A DNA stretch of 64,000 nt, from contig CAVSXT010000005.1 in assembly GCA_963732005.1 (NCBI GenBank), positions 1,302,001-1,366,000 on the forward strand, in the 5' to 3' direction. Below, piece after piece: positions 17,291 through 25,922 of the stretch (positions are counted from its first letter, which is position 1; every line of letters begins with the position of its first letter). Made by a program: the position numbers and the translations under genes. Origin of the DNA: JASLEW01 sp963732005 (GTDB lineage: Bacteria; Acidobacteriota; Thermoanaerobaculia; Multivoradales; UBA5704). The notes beneath the pieces are model-generated. The model was given only the letters and a program-made list of their open reading frames with translations. It was not told the DNA's origin and made no database searches.

Positions 17291-17734
17291 TCAGAAAGTG
17301 AACGCGTAGTCGGTGCCCTGGCCGGTGGCGAGGGTGACGTTGCGCTGCTCGAGGCGGATGTCGTCGACGCGCTTGCCGCTGGCGTCGAAGAAGGAAATGT
17401 CCGGCGGCGCGACGATATAGGAAGTTGGCGAGACGGTCTGCCGCGCGATCACCACCGAGAGCGTGTGCTGCTCGCCGTCCATCCGGGCAGTGCCCTGGGC
17501 GAAGAGCGGCAGGAAGGACGCGGGTCCGAGGCCGGCAAGCGAGTCGTCGACGACCTTGCCGTCCAGCAGGAGCTTGGCCTCGAGGAGGCTGGGGACCGGG
17601 CTGGTGCCCAGCAGCGCGGTGGTCAACGTCACCGTCAGCTCGGCGGGCGCGGTCGGGCCGCTGTGGCCGCCACCGCAGGCCATGAGGCAGGAGCAGAGCA
17701 GGATCGCGGCGGCGGCTGGCTGCTTGGCGGTCAT
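17291..17734 (-). CDS. Small predicted lipoprotein
   Basis: Protein of 147 aa. The ATG at 17734 has GGAGG 4 bp upstream and gives a typical lipoprotein signal: AAAAILLCSCLMAC followed by GGG, with the lipobox Cys near residue 20. The mature part is a beta-rich sequence (ELTVTLTTALLGTSPVPSLLEAKLLLDGKVVDDSLAG..., then HTLSVVIARQTVSPTSYIV). I do not recognise a named family. It would sit on the outer or inner membrane. It is convergent with ddl (9-bp gap) and divergent from the vapBC-like pair. Confidence 0.7.
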   Translation of the reverse strand: MTAKQPAAAAILLCSCLMACGGGHSGPTAPAELTVTLTTALLGTSPVPSLLEAKLLLDGKVVDDSLAGLGPASFLPLFAQGTARMDGEQHTLSVVIARQTVSPTSYIVAPPDISFFDASGKRVDDIRLEQRNVTLATGQGTDYAFTF

Positions 17735-17844
17735 GGCACCTCCGGTATGGTGACCACTGCTCGCGGCGAACAGGCGCCGGCTGCATGAGTCGCCAACCCT
17801 TGCAAAGGATGGTGCGATTCTAGCATCGGGTTGGTGTTTTCCGT

Positions 17845-17863
17845 ATGTGCTACCATGTGCTAC
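17845..17863 (+). promoter_or_regulatory. Tandem repeat, candidate operator of the toxin-antitoxin pair
   Basis: ATGTGCTAC occurs at 17845-17853 and again at 17855-17863, a 10-bp period (one helical turn), ending 4 bp before the antitoxin ATG at 17867. Antitoxins of this type usually repress their own promoter, so this is a plausible operator; that is an inference. Confidence 0.4.
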
Positions 17864-17866
17864 ATC

Positions 17867-18175
17867 ATGGAAGCCAGAACCGCAAAGCCCCACCAAGTCG
17901 GGATCCGCGAGCTCCGTCAGCATCTCAGCCGGTATCTTCGAAGGGTCCTTGCCGGGGAGCAATTCGAGGTCACGGAGCGCCGGTTGCCGGTCGCGGTTCT
18001 TGGTCCGCTGCCAGGGCGCAGCACCGCGCTGGAGCGGTTGGCCGCCGCCAATCGGCTGGTAAAGGCCAGGCTCGATCTGATCGAGCTTGGACCACCGCCG
18101 GATCGGCCGCATGAGGAGCCAATCTCGGCGGCCCTCGCCGAGCAACGCCGGGAGCGTTCCGGGCGCGTTGAGTGA
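17867..18175 (+). CDS. Phd/YefM-type antitoxin
   Basis: Protein of 102 aa. The N-terminal half matches the Phd/YefM/VapB antitoxin fold (VGIRELRQHLSRYLRRVLAGEQFEVTERRLPVAVLGPLPG), which dimerises and binds DNA. The C-terminal half is charged and probably extended and would wrap around the toxin. The start at 17867 is preferred to a frame opening at 17831 because it gives the family N-terminus. Its TGA overlaps the GTG start of the PIN-domain toxin gene, so the two are translated together. Confidence 0.85.
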   Translation: MEARTAKPHQVGIRELRQHLSRYLRRVLAGEQFEVTERRLPVAVLGPLPGRSTALERLAAANRLVKARLDLIELGPPPDRPHEEPISAALAEQRRERSGRVE

Positions 18176-18576
18176 GCGGCGAGCTGCTTTACCTCGACTC
18201 TTCAGCCCTCGTCAAGCTGGTGCTCCCGGAGACGGAGACCGCCGCCTTGCTGGCGAGCCTCGAATCCTGGCCGGCGCGCGTGACCAGTGAGCTGTCCCGC
18301 GTCGAGGTGATACGGGCGGCCCGCCGCGCCGCGGCGGACCCGGCGGTCGAGGAGCGCGCCGAAGCCGTCCTGGCAGGTGTCCATCTGGTGAAGATCGACG
18401 ATGAGGTCCTTGGTCAGGCAGCGCACATGGGACCACGGACGTTGCGCTCTCTCGACGCGGTACAGCTGGCCTCGGCTCTGTCCTTGGGCGGCGACCTGGG
18501 AGCCATGGTCGTCTACGACGCTGCGCTGGCCACGGCGGCGGCCGCTCGCGGAGTGCCCGTCTTGGCGCCGAGATAG
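18172..18576 (+). CDS. VapC-like PIN-domain toxin
   Basis: Protein of 134 aa with a GTG start overlapping the antitoxin stop. The PIN-domain acidic residues are present: Asp9 in LLYLDSSALVKL, Glu in TSELSRVEV (Glu40/Glu45), Asp95 in RSLDAVQLASA and Asp116 in VVYDAALATAA. This is a Mg-dependent ribonuclease toxin, expected to cut tRNA or rRNA when the antitoxin is lost. The gene ends 13 bp from the converging tamB stop. Confidence 0.88.
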   Translation: MSGELLYLDSSALVKLVLPETETAALLASLESWPARVTSELSRVEVIRAARRAAADPAVEERAEAVLAGVHLVKIDDEVLGQAAHMGPRTLRSLDAVQLASALSLGGDLGAMVVYDAALATAAAARGVPVLAPR

Positions 18577-18589
18577 GCTGCCGCGCAGG

Positions 18590-21500
18590 TCACTTGGTGT
18601 GGCCGCGCTCGAGGGTGTAGAGGACGTCGGCGCCGGTGCCGGTGCTGCTCTCGGCCTGCAGGGTCCAGTGGCTGTTGATGATGTAGCGGACGCGGAAGGT
18701 GCTGACCGGCTGGAAGAGGCCGATACCGTAGACCACGTAGAGGTGGGGGGCGAGGTACTTGCCCACCATCAGGGAGGCCTGGCTCAGATTGCCCTTGCTC
18801 TCGATCGAGGCTTCCTCGAGGCCGAAGCGGGAGCCGATGCTCTTGGCCAGCAGGCCGGCGCCGGCGACGCCCAGCGAGGATGCCGCGTTGGCGACGCGGT
18901 TGCCCTCCTGCTGGTTGGCCTGGCTCAGGCCATGGCCGAGCATCATGTAGGCCAGGGCGTCGCTCTGCCCCATGGCGGGGGTGGACCAGACCGAGATCTG
19001 CGGCACCTTGAGGGTGCCCTTGGCCTCGATGCCGGCGGTGACCGTGGTGTCGTCGGACAGGCGCGAGGCGCGGATGTCGATGGCGGGATCGTCGATCGCG
19101 CCGCCGAAGATCAGGCGGCCGCGCTCGACGGTCAGGTTCTGGCCGTAGGCCTGGAAGGTCCCGCCCGGCGCGATGTCCAGCTCGCCGGTGCCGGTGGTGG
19201 CCGTGCTGCCGGGATTCTCGGCCACCAGCACGGTGCCGTAGGGCTGCCCCTTCAGGCCGAAGGCGTCGAGCTCGATGGCCGGGTTGGGGACCACCAGGCG
19301 CAGGCGGGTGTAGATGGCGAGCGGCGCCTTCGCCGGCTGCTGCGCCTGGGCCTTCACGCCGCCGACGAAGACCACGTCCTTGGAGGGCGCCACCGGTCCG
19401 CCCTTGGGCGCCTTCTCGACGTGGATGTGGGCCTCCGGCACGGTCACCTGGCCGGTGAGCCGGGCGGTCGTGCCCTGATAGTCGAGCTTGACGTCGGGCG
19501 ACACCAGGATGCGGATGTCGCGCGTGTTCATCACCGCGAAGCGGGTGCCGCTGATCTCGAGGTGGACCGGCGTCGCGGCGCTAGGCACCAGGCCGGCGTT
19601 GCCGGCGATCCGGATGCTGCCGGGACCGGAGCTGGCGCCGGCGTCGATGGCCAGCGTCGTGCCGCCGGCAGCGGTGGCGGTGAGCCGGACGTTCTTGAGG
19701 TCCAGGCCGTAGAGCGGCACCTGCGCCCGGCCGCCGTCGAGCATCGCCCTGCCGTTGAGGCGCGGCGCGCCGGCGGTGCCGGCCAGGCTCAGGTCGGCGT
19801 TGAGCGAGCCGGCCAGCTGCCGCAGATCGGGGATGAAGCCTTCGAGAAACGACAGGTCGCGGACGTGCACCGCGATGGTGCCGGCGAGCGGCTGGTCGCG
19901 CAGCACGATGCCCTGGGTCAGGCGTGGCAGCCGCAGCCGGGCGTCGAGGGTGCCGACGTTGGCGAGCGCCAGCGCGGCGCTGGCGTTGCCGCCCTCGGGG
20001 CCGGCCTGCGCCCGCAGGGTGCCGCGCTCGAAGTGCACCGTCGCCGTCCGGCCGCCCTCGACGGGGAAGCGCAGGTCGCCGGGTCCGGGCGCGAGATCGA
20101 CGTCCGCGCCGGCGATGCCGCGGCTGCCGCCGTGGGCCTCGGCCCTGCCGTTGACCTCGCCGGTGATCGTCAGGTCGGGCGGCAGGAAGGGCTTCAGCAG
20201 CTCGAGCGGCAGGGAGGCGAGGGTGGCCTGCCCGGCCCAGGGGCCGGCCTGCGACCAGGCGGCGCTGGCGCACAGGCGGGCGCCGGCGGTGCCGGCCGCT
20301 CCGACCCAGCAGAGGTCGCGCAGCTGCACGGCGCTGGCGCTGGCTTGCAGCGCCGCCGCGCGCTCGAGGCGCCAATCGCCGACCGGCGAGGAGCGCAGGT
20401 CGAGGCGCGAGATCTGGCCGCGCCAGGTGGAGCCGGCGCCGAGGGGGCCGCTGACGCCGCCCGCCAGGCCGAGATCGAAGCGCGCGTCCTTGCTGTCGCC
20501 CAGCCCCGTTGCCGACATCGCCAGGGTGTGATTGGCCGCCGTGCCCCGGGTCTGGAGCTCGAGCCGGGAGATCAGCTGGCCGCCGGCGTTGACGTCGCTC
20601 AGGTTGGCGTCGAGCTGGAACGGCCCCGAGGACGCGGTGTCGACGTCGGCGGTCACGGTTGCGGCGCCAACGCTCTGGGTGCCGAAGCGCAGCCCCTGGG
20701 CGTGCGCTGACGCCTGCAGCCGCGGCGTGGTCGCGGCGCCGGTGAGGTGGCCCTGGGCGGTGAGCGAGCCGGTCGCGTCCGCCACCACCAGGCCGAGGTT
20801 CGGCGCCTCGGCGTCGAAGGTGAGATCGAACCGCTCCCCCAGCCGGCCGGACGCCCGCAACCGCGCCGTGCCCCAGCGGGCGTCGAGCCGCGACAGGTCG
20901 TAGCTCGGGCCGGCGAGGCGCAGCGCGGCCGTCACCGCCAGCGGTTGGCCGCGCAGGGTCCCCTGTAGCCGCGGAAGGTCGACGCTGCCGGTCAGCCCGC
21001 CGGCCTGGCTCTCGCCGCGCGTCGTCAGGTCGAAGGCGAGGCGGCCGGGGAGATCCGGGCGCACCATTGCCGGGTCGATCCCCTGGCCGGTGAGCGCCAG
21101 GTTCCAGGCCAGGCGCGGGCTCCAGCTCACGTCGCCGCGGCCCTGCAGGCGGCCGGAGAGCAGGTCGGCGGTCAGGCTGTCGACGTGGAAGCGGTCGCGG
21201 TTGCCGGTGCCGGCGAGGGAGACGCGGCCCGCGGCCGCCGAGGCGCCGGGCGCCGCCGCCGGGCGCGGCGCCGCCGTTCCGGCCGTGGTCATCGTGGTGG
21301 CCGCGGCGGCCGTGGTGGTGGTCGCCGCGCCGGCGCCTGGGCCGGTGGCGACCTCGGCGGTGAGCTGCGCCCGGAAGCTGTCGAGGCTGCCGGCGATCCG
21401 CGCCTGCCCCTGCCGGCTCCTGACCGACGGCGGTCCGTTCAGGGGCCATGCCAGGTCGTGCCAATCGAGCGCCGCGTCGACGTCGAGAGTCTGGCCGCGC

Positions 21501-22954
21501 TGGGTCACGCGGCCGGAGGCGGCGAGCCGGGCCGGCGTGCCGGGTACCGCCAGCTGCATGGTTTCCAGATGCCAGTCGGCCCCTTGCCGGGTCAGCCGGT
21601 AGCTGGCGGCGATCGGCCCGAGCGAGCTCACCACCGCCTGCACCGATCCCTCGCTGCTCAGGCTCCCGGCCGGAGCGCCGCCGGCGGCCGCGGCCGGGTT
21701 GGCGCCGCCGGCGTGGACGACCACGTGAGCCTCGCCGCTCGGGCTGGCGAAGGCGGGCTTGCCGCGCGGCGGCCAGGCGGCGTCGTGCCAGTTTGCCTGC
21801 AGGTCGAGGTCGAGGTCGCCGGCGCCGTTGGCCGCCGCGGCGGGCAGCACCACCCGGCCGCGCAACGCCACCCGCGACGCGGTGCCGGGTAGCGTCAGGT
21901 CGGCCTGCCGCACCTGCCAGGCGTCGCCGTCACGCGCCACCCGGTAGTCCAGGCGGAAGGAGCCGGCGGGCGCCATCGCGCCCGCGACCGCGCCCCAGCT
22001 CTCGAACTTGGCGAGGCTGCCGCGGGCGGCGACCTGGCCCGCGGCCGGCAGGTCGGGCAGATCGGAGCGCAGGCGGCGCGGGTTGACGCCGTTGAACACC
22101 ACCCGGCCGTCGAAGCGCAGGTCGCGCAGCGGCTGGAAGAGCACCGCCGCCAGCCGCACGTCGAAGGGGGCGGTGAGGGTCTGCTCGACGTGCAGGGTGG
22201 CCAGGCTGCCCTCGAGGGTGCCGCTCCCGGCGATCGCGGCCATCGGCGGCGGCCCCGGCGGCTGCACCTGCCAGCGCACGCCGAGGTCCACCGGATAGTC
22301 GCCGCGCGGCTGCACCATGCCGCTCACGTCGGCGCGCAACAGCGCCGAGCGCACCGCCAGCCGATCGACGCGGACGACGTTGCCGATGTCGGAGGTCTTC
22401 AGGTCGATCTCGTCGATGACCAGCGGCGGCGGCGGCGATGAGGCCAGGTTGCCGCCCGGCGCCGCCGCTGCCGAGGCCGCGGCGACGCCGCCTGGAGCCG
22501 GGACCGCTGACGGGCTGCCGAGGGTGAGCCCGCGCACCCGCGCGTCCCGCACCACGATGTTGAAGTGCAGGTCGAGGTCGGGAAGCTGGGTCGGCTGCTG
22601 GTTCGGGGTGGGCGTCGTGAGGACGTGGACGCCGTCGGCGTAGAGGCGGTCGACGTCGACGCGCCGCTGCAGCAGCGCGCGCAAGCGCCAGACGAGCTCC
22701 AGGCGGTCGATGCGGATCTCCATGCCCGGCCGCTTGTAGGTCACCCCGTGCAGGGTCAGCGGGCTGTCGATGCGGCCCTCCGCCGACTGCACCGCAAAGG
22801 TGCCGGGCAGCAGCGCCCCGAGGCGGGCGAAGAGGAAACGGGTGCCGGTCTGCGTGCCGATCAGGAAGGCCAGGGCGAACACGGCCAGCAACGCCAGGGC
22901 GGCGATGCCGCCGGCGAGCCAGAGCAGGATGCGGACGATGCGGCGACGCTTCAT
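18590..22954 (-). CDS. tamB: Translocation/lipid-transport protein TamB
   Basis: Very large protein (1454 aa). It has an N-terminal membrane anchor (RRRIVRILLWLAGGIAALALLAVFALAFLIG, residues 3-33), then a long run of AsmA/DUF490-type beta repeats forming a periplasmic groove. It ends with the conserved TamB C-terminal domain (IDDPAIDIRASR, DALAYMMLGHGLSQANQQEGNRV, GLEEASIESKGNLSQASLMVGKYLAPHLYVVYGIGLF). TamB works with the outer-membrane partner TamA in moving lipids or assembling envelope proteins. The start at 22954 is chosen because it overlaps the tamA stop as ATGA and begins the anchor; the frame is open further upstream within tamA. Confidence 0.93.
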   Translation of the reverse strand: MKRRRIVRILLWLAGGIAALALLAVFALAFLIGTQTGTRFLFARLGALLPGTFAVQSAEGRIDSPLTLHGVTYKRPGMEIRIDRLELVWRLRALLQRRVDVDRLYADGVHVLTTPTPNQQPTQLPDLDLHFNIVVRDARVRGLTLGSPSAVPAPGGVAAASAAAAPGGNLASSPPPPLVIDEIDLKTSDIGNVVRVDRLAVRSALLRADVSGMVQPRGDYPVDLGVRWQVQPPGPPPMAAIAGSGTLEGSLATLHVEQTLTAPFDVRLAAVLFQPLRDLRFDGRVVFNGVNPRRLRSDLPDLPAAGQVAARGSLAKFESWGAVAGAMAPAGSFRLDYRVARDGDAWQVRQADLTLPGTASRVALRGRVVLPAAAANGAGDLDLDLQANWHDAAWPPRGKPAFASPSGEAHVVVHAGGANPAAAAGGAPAGSLSSEGSVQAVVSSLGPIAASYRLTRQGADWHLETMQLAVPGTPARLAASGRVTQRGQTLDVDAALDWHDLAWPLNGPPSVRSRQGQARIAGSLDSFRAQLTAEVATGPGAGAATTTTAAAATTMTTAGTAAPRPAAAPGASAAAGRVSLAGTGNRDRFHVDSLTADLLSGRLQGRGDVSWSPRLAWNLALTGQGIDPAMVRPDLPGRLAFDLTTRGESQAGGLTGSVDLPRLQGTLRGQPLAVTAALRLAGPSYDLSRLDARWGTARLRASGRLGERFDLTFDAEAPNLGLVVADATGSLTAQGHLTGAATTPRLQASAHAQGLRFGTQSVGAATVTADVDTASSGPFQLDANLSDVNAGGQLISRLELQTRGTAANHTLAMSATGLGDSKDARFDLGLAGGVSGPLGAGSTWRGQISRLDLRSSPVGDWRLERAAALQASASAVQLRDLCWVGAAGTAGARLCASAAWSQAGPWAGQATLASLPLELLKPFLPPDLTITGEVNGRAEAHGGSRGIAGADVDLAPGPGDLRFPVEGGRTATVHFERGTLRAQAGPEGGNASAALALANVGTLDARLRLPRLTQGIVLRDQPLAGTIAVHVRDLSFLEGFIPDLRQLAGSLNADLSLAGTAGAPRLNGRAMLDGGRAQVPLYGLDLKNVRLTATAAGGTTLAIDAGASSGPGSIRIAGNAGLVPSAATPVHLEISGTRFAVMNTRDIRILVSPDVKLDYQGTTARLTGQVTVPEAHIHVEKAPKGGPVAPSKDVVFVGGVKAQAQQPAKAPLAIYTRLRLVVPNPAIELDAFGLKGQPYGTVLVAENPGSTATTGTGELDIAPGGTFQAYGQNLTVERGRLIFGGAIDDPAIDIRASRLSDDTTVTAGIEAKGTLKVPQISVWSTPAMGQSDALAYMMLGHGLSQANQQEGNRVANAASSLGVAGAGLLAKSIGSRFGLEEASIESKGNLSQASLMVGKYLAPHLYVVYGIGLFQPVSTFRVRYIINSHWTLQAESSTGTGADVLYTLERGHTK

Positions 22955-24744
22955 AGGTCGGGACCGATGGTCAGGTGCAGCCGCAAGGGGTGGCCGGGCA
23001 GGCTGAGGGCGGTGGCGACGTAGACCCGCACCAGCCCGATCGGCGAGATCCAGAAGATGCCCAGCCCGGTGCCCTGCTGCAGGTTGCCGCCGTAGGAGAA
23101 GCCGGCGGTGCCGGCGTCGTAGAAGGTGGCGAGCCCGAACTTCTGCAGCGCCCGCCACTGCTCGAGACGGTACTCGACCTCGACGCTGCCGACGACGGTG
23201 TCGGGGCCGCCGATGACGTTGCCCTTGACGTCGCGCGCGCCGATCCCCTGGTAGGCGTAGCCGCGCACGCTCTGATCGCCGCCGGCGAAGAAGCGCTCGG
23301 TGGGCGGCAGGCGATCGAAGTCGCTGGTGGCGGTGTAGCCGGCGAAGGCGCGGCTGATCAGGCGGAAGCGCCGCCGGCGGTCCAGGCTCTGGATGAACTT
23401 GGCGTCCGCCGAGGCCTGGAAGAAGTTGACGTCGGAAGCCAGCGCCTTGGCGCCGCCGCGCACCATGAAGGTGTACTTCTCGCCGCGGCTCGGGTAGATG
23501 CGGTCGTCGGCGTAGACGCGCGTCCAGGTGTCCTGCGGGATGACCAGGTCGGAGGTGCCCTTCTCGACGCCGATGGTGTAGGTCTCGCGCTGGTAGTCGA
23601 GCGCCACCGCCTGGCGCCAGCGTCCGACCGCGTAGCTGTAGCTGGGGCCCGCCAGCAGGCTCAGGCTCTGGCTGGTCTTCGGCGTCAGGTCGGCATAGGC
23701 GACGGTGAAATCGAGCAAGTCGCTGCGCGGGTAGGCGCCGGGGATCAGATAGTCCGTTCGGATGCTCTTCTCGATCAGCGACACCTTGCCTTCGGAGGTG
23801 AAGCGGTGCCCCTCCTCGTTGATGTGACGCAGCTCGTAGCCGAGGCTGGCGCGGGGGCCGGTGTCGGTGCCGTAGCCCAGGCCGGCGCTCCATTTCTGCG
23901 GCTTGGCAGGCACCAGGTTGACGTCGATCGGCACCTCGACGCCCACCTCCTCGTCGCGGCGCGGCACCACCTCGACGCGCTGGAAATACGAGCTGTCGGC
24001 AAGCCCCTCCTGCAGCACCAGCAGCTGGTTGGAGGACAGCGGATCGCCCTGCTTGAAGCGGATGTAGCCGCGCAGCAGCGATTCGTGCAGGAGGTGCTGG
24101 TGGAAGCGCACCGGGCCGAAGCGGTAGCGCGGCCCGGTCGCGTAGTGCAACACGATGGTGGAGGTGTAGGTGGCCAGGTCGATCTGGATCTGGCTGACCA
24201 GGAACTTGCCGTCCAGGTAGCCGCTGGCCGCCGCGTAGTCGTCGAAAGCCTGCTTGCCCGCCTCGTAGGCGAGGTGCAGCAGGCCCTCGCCCTCGTGCAG
24301 CGGAAAGGCGTTCAGCACCCGCTGGAAGCCGGGGTCGCCGGAGCCTTCGCCGAGCACCTGCAGGTCGCGGCGGGTGACCTTGAGCTGCGGCCCGGGCTCG
24401 ACTTTGTAATGAGCCACCCAGGTGGCGCCGTCCTGGTGGAGCGAGCCGTCCACCACCACCCGGTAGTAGCCGTAGGGCTGCAGCGCCTGCTCGATCTCGT
24501 CGGGCGCCTGGCCGTGCAGGCGGCGGATGCGCGATTCGTCGAGGTCCTTGTCCTTGCGCGACGCCTCGAGCTGCAAGTTGGCGAGAGCGTTCTTGCGCAG
24601 CTCGCCGCTCAGGCCCTCGATCTCGACGCGGACGGTTTCGGCGGCGGCGGCCGGCGGCGGCGCCGCCAGCGTCATTGCCGCCACGGCCGCCGCGGCGAGC
24701 AGCGCGACGGTGGCTGCCTTTCGGGGCGTCAGCCGGCGGCTCAC
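22951..24744 (-). CDS. tamA: Outer-membrane Omp85-family protein TamA
   Basis: Protein of 597 aa. The GTG at 24744 is chosen: it overlaps the yihY-like stop (GTGA) and yields a clean signal peptide (SRRLTPRKAATVALLAAAAVAAMTLAAPPPAAAA). Three POTRA-like segments precede the barrel (VRVEIEGLSGELRKNALANLQL, LKVTRRDLQVLGEG, RYRFGPVRFHQHLLHESLLRGYIRFKQGDPLSS). The C-terminal half is a 16-strand barrel with the Omp85 signature FFAGGDQSVRGYAYQGIG and a membrane-type C-terminal strand. It is the TamB partner. The genes yihY, tamA and tamB overlap by 4 bases each and form one operon. Confidence 0.93.
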   Translation of the reverse strand: MSRRLTPRKAATVALLAAAAVAAMTLAAPPPAAAAETVRVEIEGLSGELRKNALANLQLEASRKDKDLDESRIRRLHGQAPDEIEQALQPYGYYRVVVDGSLHQDGATWVAHYKVEPGPQLKVTRRDLQVLGEGSGDPGFQRVLNAFPLHEGEGLLHLAYEAGKQAFDDYAAASGYLDGKFLVSQIQIDLATYTSTIVLHYATGPRYRFGPVRFHQHLLHESLLRGYIRFKQGDPLSSNQLLVLQEGLADSSYFQRVEVVPRRDEEVGVEVPIDVNLVPAKPQKWSAGLGYGTDTGPRASLGYELRHINEEGHRFTSEGKVSLIEKSIRTDYLIPGAYPRSDLLDFTVAYADLTPKTSQSLSLLAGPSYSYAVGRWRQAVALDYQRETYTIGVEKGTSDLVIPQDTWTRVYADDRIYPSRGEKYTFMVRGGAKALASDVNFFQASADAKFIQSLDRRRRFRLISRAFAGYTATSDFDRLPPTERFFAGGDQSVRGYAYQGIGARDVKGNVIGGPDTVVGSVEVEYRLEQWRALQKFGLATFYDAGTAGFSYGGNLQQGTGLGIFWISPIGLVRVYVATALSLPGHPLRLHLTIGPDL

Positions 24745-25703
24745 CACGGTCTCCCGCTCGCCGCGTCGGCGCTGGGGGTGCTGGCGGCGGCGGCAGTGGC
24801 CGCGGCGCCGGCCTTCGCCTCCGGCTTGGTGGTGTCGGTGGGCGCCGCCCCGGTTTCCGGCGCCGGCTGCACGCCCTGCGCCTGGTGCAGGTAGACGCGG
24901 GTGAACTCGGCGCCGAGCAGGAACACCAGCGCCGAGTAGTAGATCCACGACAGCAGCATCACCAGCGAGCCGGCGGCGCCATAGGCCGAAGCGGCGCCGG
25001 TGCGCCCGAGATAGAAGCCGATCAGCGTCTTGCCGATCCCGAACAAGACCGAGGTCACCACCGCGCCCAGCACGACGTCGCGCCAGGCGAGCTGGACGTC
25101 GGGCAGCAGGCGGTAGATGAGGCCGAAGAGCAGGGTGATGAGGAGGAAAGAAGCCAGGATGTTGGCGGTGTGCAGCAGCGTCACCGGCAGGTGGTAGCGG
25201 CGGTCGAGCAGGTTGCCCAGGGCGGCCAGCGCCGCGGACAGGAGGAGCGACACGACCAGCAGGAAGCCGATGCCGATGACCACCGCGAACGACAGTAGCC
25301 GCTTGCGCAGCAGGCTGGTCAGGACGGCCCCCGGCTTCGGCACCACGCCCCAGATGCGATTCAACGACTGCTGCAGCTGGACGAACACACCCGAGGCGCC
25401 AAAGATCAGGATGAGGATGCCCAGCACGCCGGCGAGGCGGTTGGTGTTGGGCTCGGCGGCGGTCGCCAGGATGCTTTGCACCAGGCTGGCGGCGTCCTTG
25501 CCCATCCAGTCCTGGAACTCGGCCATGATCTCGCCGCGCACCGCCTGGGCACCGAAGGCCAGGCCGCAGAGGGCGATCACCACCACCAGCAGCGGCGCCA
25601 GCGAGAACATGGTGTAGAAGGCCAGCGCCGCGCTCTGGGTCGAGGCGTCGTGGTCGTTCCAGCCGGTGACGGTGTCGACGATGAGCCTGCGCCAGCGTGA
25701 CAA
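24741..25703 (-). CDS. YihY/UPF0761 (RNase BN-like) membrane protein
   Basis: Protein of 320 aa with six predicted membrane helices (for example SLAPLLVVVIALCGLAFGA, LAGVLGILILIFGASGVFVQL, LLSFAVVIGIGFLLVVSLLLSAALAALG, ILASFLLITLLFGLIYRLLP, AGSLVMLLSWIYYSALVFLLGAEF). The family features WNDHDASTQSAALAFYTMFSLAP and QQSLNRIWGV are present. The function of the family is not settled; earlier ribonuclease BN naming was not upheld. The start is a TTG (25703) with GGGAGA upstream. The C-terminal ~45 residues are an Ala/Thr/Pro-rich tail. It heads the tam operon by overlap with tamA. Confidence 0.88.
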   Translation of the reverse strand: MSRWRRLIVDTVTGWNDHDASTQSAALAFYTMFSLAPLLVVVIALCGLAFGAQAVRGEIMAEFQDWMGKDAASLVQSILATAAEPNTNRLAGVLGILILIFGASGVFVQLQQSLNRIWGVVPKPGAVLTSLLRKRLLSFAVVIGIGFLLVVSLLLSAALAALGNLLDRRYHLPVTLLHTANILASFLLITLLFGLIYRLLPDVQLAWRDVVLGAVVTSVLFGIGKTLIGFYLGRTGAASAYGAAGSLVMLLSWIYYSALVFLLGAEFTRVYLHQAQGVQPAPETGAAPTDTTKPEAKAGAAATAAAASTPSADAASGRPW

Positions 25704-25922
25704 ATGGGATCTCCCGCCCGAACTCGAAAACGCCGGCCCCCCGCCGGTCCGCGGCGCGAGTCATAAGCAAGATCGGCGCCACCGGTGATGTGCCGCTGGC
25801 GGGGCCACCGCCCCGCGGCCGGCGGTGGGCGCCTTGCGGGAGCTATACTCCCCGGACCACCGGCGCGGTAGGGCTTGGAAGATAGATCGTGGAGCGATAG
25901 GATCGAGATCGGGAAGACCTGA

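Noticed and set aside
18590..23893. A 1767-aa open frame covering tamB and part of tamA
   Set aside because: Only the part from 22954 down is TamB; the upstream 313 codons are an antisense-like frame inside tamA with no homology.
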